Position numbers and translations under genes: made by a program. Source: Siphonodentalium dalli (taxonomy: Eukaryota; Mollusca; Scaphopoda; Gadilida; Siphonodentaliidae). Taken from it: a stretch of 64,000 bases of DNA. The DNA lies in NCBI GenBank assembly GCA_032622095.1, contig CP136063.1:279985426-280049425 (forward strand). The letters are read 5' to 3'. Shown piece by piece: positions 42,101 through 54,100 of the stretch; within the stretch, counting starts at the first letter, position 1, and each line of letters opens with the position of its first letter. Below the pieces are notes generated by a model. It was not told the DNA's origin. It saw only the letters and a list, made by a program, of their open reading frames with translations, and did not search any database.

Positions 42101-45100
42101 ACGATGTTTTCGGACTAGATCGTTCACATCACAGAATTAAAAACCCACTTGCCAAAAATTCATGCTTCCAGTCTCTATTTGGGGTCAAAAAAAGTTTAGC
42201 CAAAAGTTTAGCCAAATGAAATTTTTATTAGCCAAATTCGAAAAAGATTAGCCATTGGCTAATTTGGCTACCGACAGCGTGAACACTGGTGGTCGGGTAC
42301 CCCTACCCACGGTAGAACAAGTTAAAACCAACTTTTTTTGAAGGAGAAATATATAATGTAGACGAAAATGATAGTGAAAAATAACGGAATTGGTGGTGGC
42401 TATTCTCAAATCGACGATGAACGATATCCACCAGTGACTTTTCCCAGAAATTAACGATTTTGGTAAAGTAAGCCCTGCGGCTATGTCCTAAGTTATTAGC
42501 CCACATTGTAGGCGTTTAAAATGACTACAGCATACCATATCTGTACCTGATATGCAAGAAGTGTTGGTTAATTTTGATTTTCTTGCCATTTGGAGCCGAA
42601 ACATTTATTTTTTGTTGAAAAATCGCTCTTTTTCAAAAAAAATCTATTTTTCGAACATTATCATTCAAACGGATATTGCAATAATATTGAAATATTTAGT
42701 TCATATGGTGTAGTAGTTATCTGTCAAGCATATGAAGAAGGGAGTTAACAAAAATTTTGAACGGTTTGCGAGATATTGGATTTTAGCTACCCCTCCCCCA
42801 AACACGTTTTTGGTCGAAAAAAATACATGTTTGATAATGACATTACAAACATTTTCGAATTGATCTGAATGGGACCCAATATGAATCTTGTACTGAAAGT
42901 GTTGTCCAGAGATGCCGTTTAATCGATTAAAGATGTGTTCAGGCTTTCAGACCCCCCGTTACAACAACATCAATTATTTTATTGATAACAGTTAATTTTG
43001 CATGTTAAGTACTAAATCCTTTGTTATAAACAATACGTGACCAACTATATAATTCATATGGCTCAGTAGTTATCTGGACATCACAAGTAGAAAGAATTTG
43101 ACAGAAATTGTCAACGGTTTTTCAAAATATTGGAATTAGGTACCGCTCCCCCAGACGCGATTTGGTAGAAAAACTACATATTTATGATAACAAGACAGAC
43201 CTTTCTAAATTATTCTAATGAGCATCTAATCATTATTCGTGTGATGAAAACCTGATCCGTAGACAACGCGAGCCTGGTTTTAGATGACCTCAGGTTTCCA
43301 ATTAAACCCCAAGTTACAACAACAACAACAACACAATATTTTATTTATGACATGTAATTTTATATTAACACATATCGACTTTGAGCAACTGAAGTATTTG
43401 TTCTAAACGACACATACTATAGACTAACATAATCATACAGAACAAAATCATTGTTGCTCCCCCGCCCTATTAGACGTCCTGAACACACCACGAACTGAAC
43501 AAAATATGATCTTAGTATTAAGAATCATGTAATTATAAAGGACAATTACATAAGGAAATATACAATGTTTATGGATGGGTTTGTTCCCGAAACAGTGTGG
43601 CACTTTGCTTGGCAAATATGAAGGGCGAATTTGCTATATTTTTCAAGAACACTATACCTAATTTAAAGACTTCAACGCAATACGAAATTAAGCTATATGA
43701 TCTCTAATTCTCTATATTAACCGAGAGTGTGACGGGAATGTAGTTCTATCAGAGAATACATAATTTGTATGGATGGGTTGTGTATGTGTCGCTTTACACA
43801 AAGTGGCTGATAAATAAGAAAGACGAATTTGCTGTTTTAGGCCCCCCCCTACACAATTGAAGTGTTAAAGTTGAACAACTCACGAACTGAAATGATTGCT
43901 ATAAATATTAACTGAGGATGTGGACAAAAATAGTAATATCGGGGAGCATACATGGTGTTGATGGATGGGTTGGTTGGATCCCGAAAGCCTTTAGCACTTT
44001 ACAACAATCGGATGGCAAACTCCAAAGGCGAATATTTTTTTTTGTGGGACCCCTTTATATGCCCATTTAAACTCTTGAACACACCATGCGCCGAATATTC
44101 ATGCTTTTATTATTAAATCACAGTGTGAACGAAAGGTAGTGCTATCAGGGAATATACATGTTATATGGGTAAATCTCGCTGTGTTGGGTACCCATAACCC
44201 TTCTAAACTCTTTAGCACACACTGAACCGAATCTATATGCTCTCATGTATTATTTACAATTTGTATGGGTGGTTTTGTTCTCGAAATCCTGGAACACTTT
44301 ATAAAAGGCGGCTGGCAAATACGAAATGTAATGTTAGGCCACACTACCCCATTTGCAGTATTGGGACACACAATGAACCGAAATGATGTGCTCCTATTAT
44401 TAACTGCGTGTGTAGAGAAATGGACGCTATATAAAGAGTATAGTATACCAGGGTCTTGAATGTCTGGGTCACTTTACAAAAAGTTGTTGATGAAAGAGAC
44501 AGGCGAATACTCACTGTTTTGGGGGACCCCATTAACCCATTTAATATCTTGATCAGAGCATGAACTGAAGTTATATTCTCTCATACTTAGCTGAGTGTGT
44601 GATCGAAAGGTATTGCTGTCATGGAATTATTAATTGATATATGGGTGAATTGGTTCCCTCGAAATCCTGGAACACTTTACAAAAAGCGGCTGGCAAACAA
44701 GAAGGCGAATTTTCTATGCCTTGAGGACCCCACTATCCAACTTGGAAGTCATAACAAAATGATATGCTCTCAATGTTAACTCAAGTTGTGGACAAATGGA
44801 TTATTATCTGGCAATACGAATCTGTCATGGATGAGATGGTTCCCGATAGCATATGGCACTTTACAACAAATGGTCAGCAAATGAAAGGGCTAAATTTTCC
44901 TCTCAGGGGACTCCATCCCTATATGAAGTCTTGAACATAACACTAGCTCAAGGCATAAGCTATCCATATTACCCGAGATTGTGGGCCGAATGGCAATGGT
45001 CTCGCGAGCCCACCATTCGTGAGGTCTTGAACTCATCATGTACTGAAGGGATTATGAATTCAATATCAACATATCTTGTGGCCGAAACTATGCGATATAT

Positions 45101-48100
45101 AAGTATGTGGTAGTTCTATCCGGGGAAAATTAGGATGTAATCCAGTTGGAACTGATTGGATACAATGATATGCACATAGTTTCGTTGGAGCTGATTGGAC
45201 GCAATGCTACACAGATAATGTTGTTTTCGTCATTGATACGCCCGTCGCCGTGAGATTGCAGACGATCTGGAGGTGGTAAATTTCGCGCTCAGCAGGGTTT
45301 CAATGCTTTTCACGAAGTTTTAACAAATGGCAGCATTATGGAACTCGCTTTGTTTTCGAGATAAATGTCTGATTATGAACCCCGTCAACTATTTTAATAT
45401 ATTCGCGCTGACTGAGTTGCTGTACATAAAAAGAGTATTTCTGATAAAATTACATTCAGTATGGCGCATAGAAGTTCAGTCTTAGGACCACTGTATTCCA
45501 AAAAGTAATGATATGCTTTTTTTATTTGCCACAATGACAGAGAGGGGACGTTTTAATGTGATTACTCAATTGGCCATAGTTCAAACTACTGCATTTTAAT
45601 CTTAAACGCGACTGGAGTACTTGTGCATCTATACGTCGGACATGCTGGGTTCTCCAGCTGTCCAATTATTGTAATCTCTGTATACCATTATTGTTTTTTT
45701 GAGAATAAACTATTGATTGGTTGATTGATATGCGACACTTATTGTATTGAAGTATATGACATATGAGTCTGTGTCAATAATAAATGGGAATAAAAGAAAG
45801 TAACACCATTTAAGACTCATTTGAGTTTTTAAAAAACACGAGCTTTCGGCTATCTAGTAGCCTTTATCAAGTATGAAGTGAACAAATAGAAAAAATTACT
45901 ATGGAGGGTAAGAGTTATGGCCCTGGCTTCACAACCATTTGAAAGAGTGACCTCATTTGAACAAATCTGAATGTGAGTCATCTAGGGAAAATCCACACCA
46001 AATGAAAGTATATGGGATATATTCCGTCGGTTGTTCAGTTATAGTCGCGGATTGTTTTTTTTATTGTGTATAAAGGACCAATATGTAGGCCTAATGTAAT
46101 ATGTGCTTAGCATGCTGCAGTGTCAGCAACTGGTGAATTTGTTCACTTCATACTTGATAAAGGCTACTAGATAGCCGAAAGCTCGTGTTTTTTAAAAACT
46201 CAAATGAGTCTTAAATGGTGTTACTTTCTTTTATTCCCATTTACACTTATTGTATGTAATAGCAAATAAAATGCGTTGTTGTTGTAATTTGGGGTCTGGA
46301 AGCCTGAACACGTCTTTAATCACTTAAGCAATGTCCCCGGGCTCAATTTTCAGCAAAAGAATTATGTTGGGTCGCAGTATGATCAATTGGAAATTTTGTA
46401 AAGTTCTGAACAAAAATATGTAATTTTTCGACCAAAAACGTGTTTGGGGGAGGAGTAGCTAAAATCCATTATTTCGCAAATTGTTCTAAATTTATGTTAA
46501 CTTCTTTCTGCACATGCTTGGCAGATAACTGCATCACCATAAGAATTAAATATTTGGGCATTATAACAATATCCATTTGAATGATAATGTTCGAAAAATA
46601 ATATTTTTGTGAAAAAGTGCGATTTTTCAGCAAAAAATAAATATTTTGGCTCCAAATGGCAGGAAAATCAAAATTAACCAACACTTTTGTTCATATCAGG
46701 TAGAAGTATGGTATGATGTAGTAAATTTAACCCCAACAATATGGGCAAATAGGCTAGGACATAGCCACAGGGCTCGCTTTACCAAATCGTTAATTTCTGG
46801 AAAAAGTCACTGGAAGGTATCGCTCATCGTCTATTTGACAATAGCCACCGCCTATTCCGTTATTTTTCAATTTTTATCAAATTCTTTCTACTTGTGTTGT
46901 CCAGATAACTACTGAGCCATATGTTATATAGTTGGTCATGTTGTTTATAACAAAGGTTTTAGTACTTAACATCAATGTTAATGCATGCAAAATTAACTGT
47001 TATCAATAAAATAATTGTTGTTGTTGTAACTGGGGGTCTGAAAGCCTGAACACATATGTAATCGATTAAACGGCATCTCTGGACAACACGTTCAGTACAA
47101 TATTCATATTGGGTCCCATTCAGATCAATTCAAAAATGTTTGTAATGACATTATCAAAAATATGTATTTTTTTCGACCAAAAACGTGTTTGGGTGAGGGG
47201 TAGCTAAAATCCAATATCTCGCAAACCGTTCAAAATTGTTATTAACTTCTTCCTTCATATGCTTGTTAGATAACTACTACACCATATTACCTAAATATTT
47301 CAATATTATTGCAATATACATTTGAATGATAATGTTCGAAAAATATAATATTTTTGAAAAAGAGTGATTTTTCAATAAAAAATAAATGTTTCGGCTACAA
47401 ATGGCACGAAAATCCAAATTAACCAACACTTCTTGCATATCAGGTACAAATATGGTATGCTGTAGTCATTTTAACACCAACAATGTGGGCAAATAACTTA
47501 GGACATAGCCGCAGGGCTCACTTTACCAAAATCGTTAATTTTTGGTAAAAGTCACTGGTAGGTATCGTTCATCGTCAATTTGAGAATAGCCACCAACAAT
47601 TCCGTTATTTTTCACTATCATTTTCGTAAAGAGTATATATTTATCCTTTAAAAAAAGTTAGTTTTAACTTGTTCTACCGTCGGTAGGGGTATCTCGAAAA
47701 CTAGAGCTCTTTTTCGATTTGGCCGCTGCACTATAACCCGGGAGTTCGTGGCGAGGTCACTAAGCCTTAGCATTAAGTGACCTCGTCGAGAACTTCCGGG
47801 TTAAGAGTAGCATTCAAAAACATACTTGAGCTATTACATACCAAAATAGAATAAAAGGTCGGCCGACCACAGTGTCCCCCGACAACGTGGCAAGTCGATA
47901 CCGCTTTGTTAAAGAAATTAAAAAAAATGTTGAAATGTTCTAAGTTGAAAGGGTTAATAATTCCGTAAAAAAATATTTTTTCCGTCAGCTATATACATGT
48001 TGCACATCTGCAATATATGGGTAACAATACTATGAAATTTCAAATATCTATGATCAAAACTGTAGGAGGAGTTGATTACACCATGAATGTACCCTCATAC

Positions 48101-51100
48101 ATAAAATTATAAAAAATGTTTTTCAAAGTCGAAAGGCCCATAACTCTGGAAAAAATCATTGGATCAAACTCAAATTCGAACTTGACCTGTATTTTGTTAT
48201 GAACGACCCACAAAAAAACAGAATTTCCAATTAAACTATCCAAACTTGAGTTATCATCCGGAAACCAAAGAAAAAACAAGAAAAATTGAATTTTCTAAGT
48301 CGAAAAAGTCCATAACTCTAGGAAAAATCATCGGATCAAACTCAAATTCGAACACAACCTGTATCTTGATATGACTGATCCACATAAAAACGGTATTTTC
48401 AAATAAAGGATCCAAACTTGAGATATCATCCGGAAATCGAAAAAGTGAGAAATTTTTTAAGTTAAAAAAAAGTTGAACGAGAGGCCGATCACGATCGGCA
48501 GATGTTTAACCCATCCCTTGGCGATAGTAAATTGTTAAGATCAGAATCATAATCTTTTAATGTTGAATTATAGAGTATACTGTTATGATCTAAAGTAGTA
48601 TATGACAAATGTACATAATAACCAGTAATAACACAAATTATTGGAATGTATGAGTCAATATAGAATAATATAACATCTAAACTCTAGAGCCTGTCACCGC
48701 TATCATAGTGCAAATTGCCATGTGAGATATCAAAATAATATAATTATTTATTTAATGGAAAAGGTTAAAAGACATGGAATGGGTAAAAGGGGTTAAATCA
48801 CCTATCTCTGCCCTGTTTGATCCAATGTAGTCCCATCATCCAAGGACTTAGAGAGCTCCATTGGTCTAGTTAAATAAATTCACCTGGCTAAGTTGTGGTT
48901 AACCCTTTAGCGTTCAGAACACCCCAGAGCGCCCTGCCGTGTAGCGTCCATAAAGCCCTAGAGCGCCCTGCCGCGTAGCGTCCATAGAGCCCCAGAGAGC
49001 CCGGAGTTTTGCGTTTTTTTCAGTCATAGTTTACAACAAAACTATTGCATTATAACACAACAAATTGCTTTCATTGTTAATGTAAATAATAAAATATATG
49101 TTACATTATTAATTGTTAAGTTTTTGTGGGGTTTTGTGGCAGATTTTGTACAATTTAATCAATAGTTGTCAATAAAATCGCAATAAAACGAAAAGTGGAA
49201 TGCGGCGGTGCTATTTTTTGAAGTCGACTAGAGAAATCAGCGTACTCAGGTAACTGTGTACGGTCGTCTAACTGACATTTATTTATTTTCGAACTTTATT
49301 TTTATTTCCAATAAAATATTCACTTGACTTGTTTATGTTTTTATATCATATGCATCCAAATATAAAACAATCACTACCATTAATTTGACTAACGAAGCTA
49401 CGGTAAGAGCAAGACGACATGCTGATGTTAGTTTTTGTTACTAAGGACGCCGTGTTTGTTCTTACTGCTGTGTAGGCCTATTCCCAAATAAAACTGTTTC
49501 CAATTATTATTTTATTTTTCCTAATTCTTCACATGATCATATTGACAATATTATATTTTTTATAGAGTGTATAAAATGTATAGAATAGCAATGCGAGGAA
49601 CTAATTAGAAGCTTCCAGCAAACAGCGCGTTCGCGTTTACCAATTTCTGAACACGTGGCTTCCATCCAAGCTGGGCGCGAATTTCAATCTTATAGTTATC
49701 AATAATTTTTCAAGAGATATTTATCATTTAATCGAACAAAATTGCACTATTAGTATGTCCTTTGTTACAAGTTGAACATAGGCCAAACAATATATCGATT
49801 ACCGGTAGTTTAACTGTGTACACACCTTGTGTTTTGGCACTAACTGTGATATACATTGCATCATCATTACATCAAGGTCAAGGTAACGCCTGTGTCTCAA
49901 TGTGATTTATTTTTAGTATATTTCGTCATCCTTATTCAATACGATGTCTTGCTAACTATTATTTAGTTTGGCATCTCATATATTCACGAAGAGAAAAGCA
50001 CTGTTATCGACCTTAATGGCCATTCAATCTTTTTCAAATGACAATATGTGATGGACATGATCTACGCATGTAAATGTGACAAGATATATCGTAATAAACT
50101 GGGTCAAGTACGTACGCATTACGTTCGTGAGGTACACAGAAGGAGTTGTTGTCAGCGCTGAATATATAGTTCTTGCGATATATATTTCAATTCCGACATA
50201 TTAAACATTATATTGTTGCTGAATAGCATTTCAACTTCTAACCTATGATTTAAAAAATTGAAATTTTAGTCTATTAATGCTGTTTTTATGTCTTTTTTTA
50301 TACATGACACACGGAGTAATTGTCCAAGTATTTACGTCGACGTTGCATCTTATTTTTGTACCCTCACGATCATGGCTTGTGTTTTGTTTACATTGGTTAC
50401 TATCTGTGATCACGTGTCAACAACAGTTAATCAGATTTTTACAATGCTGGAATAAATTTCACAATGCATTTCCACATTTTATTGAATTTCGTTGGTACAT
50501 TATTAAATGCAAATAAATAGAAGTTGGTTAACACTTTGCTAGTGATTGTGGAAAAGTGAAGGTAATTCTGGAAATCGAGGTTACAACGTCAAACTTCATA
50601 CAAAATCTTCGCGGTGTTTTTGTTGATAAAATATTGGGGATAATTTTATTAAACGATGTCAAAGTATGGTACGCATTCATATGGACATGAACTAGAGTGA
50701 TTGGTGCACATGTAGATGTGTAAATTTAAAGGAATGCACGCGTAAAACGATCTCATTATTTTATTAGTAAGTGATTGCTAACAGTAAAGAAAGTACGGCA
50801 ACTGTGTTTCCTTGCCGTCTTACGTAATACACAACTCAATCGACGACGTTTTCTGTTTTGCAAATTTATATATGCAATATATAATGGGGGATAATTTTGT
50901 TTAACGATGTCAAATTATGGTACGCATTCATGTGGACATGAACTAGAGTGATTGGTGCACATGTAGATGTGAAAATTTAAAGGAATGCACTGCAAAACGA
51001 TATCATTTGTTTTATTTGAAAGTGATTGCTAACAGTAAAGAAATTATGGCGACTGTGTTGTCTCACGCAGTACCGTACACAACCAGATCTCCGGATGTTT

Positions 51101-54100
51101 TTGTTTTGCAATATTTCTGTTGATAAATTGAACACAATAATACGATAAATTTTCGGAAATTACCAGCTGAAATGACAGCAATAAAATTCAGAATCTGATA
51201 CATTTCAATGTGAAATTGATTTTAATTCTATGCAACGAATCAGGGTCAAGAAAAATCAATTGTTACCAATTAATTAAAATAAAATAAACCATCCTTGCAG
51301 ATAAACAAGAGCCACCATAAGATTTAATAATACATTTTTTCCTATAACTTTGACGTTACCAGAAAGTTATGTTGGCTGGGGTGACGACGTTCTCTCCTAT
51401 CAGTATTGGTGTGGGTAATGACGTTACACATATTACTGTTGGGTAAAGGGTTAAAAAGATAGCTAAATCAATTTATCCAATAATTCACTTTGTCTCTTAT
51501 ACAGACCTAACATATGAGGGCTATAAATAACTCTCAAAGCAATAAACTATATTGTCTTTTATCTTGCTCACAGAGAAGCAGGTATTCATTAATTGTAAGT
51601 TACTTGGGTTATAATCTGGATAATTCTTAGTTTAAAAAGGGCCATATCTCTGGTATAACAAATTGGATCTAACCCATATTCAAACTCGTTCTGTATTTTG
51701 AGTTGAGAAACTCACATACCAAATTTGGTTCCTATCAGATGAAAAATGGTTGATTTATCGAAGTACATGTATGTGTGAATCATATGTCAAAGGACCATAA
51801 CACCATTAAAAAAAATCCGATCAAACCCATATTCGAAATCAATCTGTATGTTGGTCTGAGAAACTCATACACCAAATTTGGTTCCAATCAGATAAAAAAT
51901 GTTTGAGTTATGGCAGAATTCATGAATTCTAAGTCGAAAAAGGGCCATAACTCCGTAAAAAAAACTCCGATCAAACCCATATTCGAACTCGATCTGTATT
52001 TTGGGTCGAGAAACTCACATACCAAATTTGGTTCCGATCAGATAAAAAATGTTTGAGTTATGGCAGAATTCATTAATTCTAAGTCGAAAAAGGGCCATAA
52101 CTCCGTAATAAAAAGTCGGATCAAACCCATATTCTAACTCGATCTGTATTTTGGGCCGAGAAACTCACATACCAAATTTGGTTCCGATCAGATAAAAAAT
52201 GTTTGAGTTATGGCAGAATGCGTGAATTCTAAGTCGAAAAAGGGCCATAACTCTGTCAAAAAAAGTCGGATCAAACCCATATTCGAAATCGATCTGTATT
52301 TTGGGCTGAAAACCCCATATACAAAATTTGGTTTTGATCAGGTAAAAAATGTTTGAGTTATCGCATTACACGTAAAGTGTCTACGGACGGACAGACAGAC
52401 GGACGGACAGACGGACGGACGGACGGACGCACGACGAGTGGTCAATCCGGACAACGACACTATGTTTACCATACATGGTATGGGTAAACATAAAAAACAC
52501 TGGAAAAAAGGGAAATAACTCCATAAAAGAACATCGGATCAAACCCAGAATTGCAGAGCACCTGTGTTCTTGGTTGAGACACCTACATAACATGTTTCAA
52601 TCAAATCGGATGATCATTACTTGAGTTATAACTCCGGACGGATGGACGCACAGACGTACGGACGGAGCTGATTACAATACAATTTAAATAGGGTGTATCA
52701 TAGATCTGCGCTTTTATGAATAGAAAGGGATATGCCATGTAGTTCAGTGTGTAACGTATCTTTGGGGGAATATCTTAGCTCTCACAGCTGGAAATTCAAA
52801 AGATTTGATGCCACTGATTTGCATTTATAATGAAATAGATATCTTTTCTGAACTATAGGTATTGTTGAATTGGCTAAATTAGGTGACAAGTCAAATTGCT
52901 TTTAAATCAAATTATAAAAACAGAATTAATAAAAATGAAGTTATCTTGATATACCTGTACTGCTCTGTCTGCTCCTCAGGCCACACCCATACCCAGTTGA
53001 GCATTCTCTGATTGGCTGAGATGTGCTCAGTAGGTGGAGCCTACCAGCAGCAGCTGCCCATGTGACATGTAAAAAACAGGAAACTGTTTGTCCAAAATCG
53101 TGTATTCCCATTTCCTGAAATTTCAATAATAAGTAAAAATTATAATGAAATCTCCTTTAACTCTTCACTGGCAATCTCGCATAAATGTGAGTTACCCAGT
53201 CACTGCCAATTGCGCATTTATGTGAATTCGTGGGTCCATCTGGTAAAAGAGATATACTTCTATTGTTTTGTTGCATTACGAAGGGGGTTTGGTTATTTTC
53301 TATAGTGCTGGTGTGCACTGACGATTTAGAAGAAAGGTCAGTCAAGATCATGCTACTCCTGAAGTTCTACGAGTCATTTTGCCATGATTATATTTATCTG
53401 ATAACCCTTTCATGATGGGAGCTTTCATAGGTCGCCTCGCATATATAAAAGAATGCATTGGGGGCCTAACAATTTTTATAATTTTTTCTTACATTCTTTA
53501 ACAATTTTTATCATTTTTTATAATTTTTTCTTACATTCTATAAATAAAATTATCATTTTTTCTTATACTCTTTAAACATTTTTATAATTTTTTTCTTACA
53601 TTCTTTATCAATTTTTATCATTTATTCATTCTATAACAATTTTTTTTAATTTTTTCTTATATTCTTTAACAATTTATCATTTTCAATCATTTTTTTCTTA
53701 CATTCTTTATCAATTTTTATCATTTATTCTTACATTCTTTAAAAAAAAATACCATTTTTATCATTATTTCTTACATTCTTTAACATTTTTTGTTTTTAAT
53801 TTCATTTTTTCTTACATTCTTTAACAATTATCAACGAGAGGCCGATCACGATGTTTAACCCATACCATGGCGATAGCGATCAGCTATATTCATACTTTTA
53901 GAACTGAATGGGAGAGTCCATTGATTCATGAATGGGTTACACCTTTCACTGCTGTGCTGAACATATGATGCTAAAAATAACTCTAATTCCAATAATACAG
54001 TTTGTCTCTTGTCTCTCTCTTAGAGCTAAACTGATACCACAGGTAATAATTAATTGTAAGCTGCTAGGATTTATTAATTGTAAGCATAAAAATCTCAAAT

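Larger units (their letters stand above)
42296..47693. mobile_element. 5.4-kb element with ~790-bp inverted ends and internal satellite
   Basis: Left end TACCCCTACCCACGGTAGAA, CAAGTTAAAACCAACTTTTTTT; right end is the inverse with few changes. The arms (about 42303-43095 and 46905-47686) align over nearly their whole length. The outer half of the arm is repeated again at 46310-46890, and a related copy lies at 43100-43320. The interior holds a ~185-190-bp diverged satellite (43570-45120), the inverted-arm element at 45748, and no open frame beyond ~90 codons. Family not identified. Confidence 0.7.

Noticed and set aside
50277-50516. 79-codon frame in the 2.56-kb TTAA segment as a transposase remnant
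   Set aside because: Hydrophobic, no DDE-type or zinc motif; length is unremarkable for AT-rich DNA.
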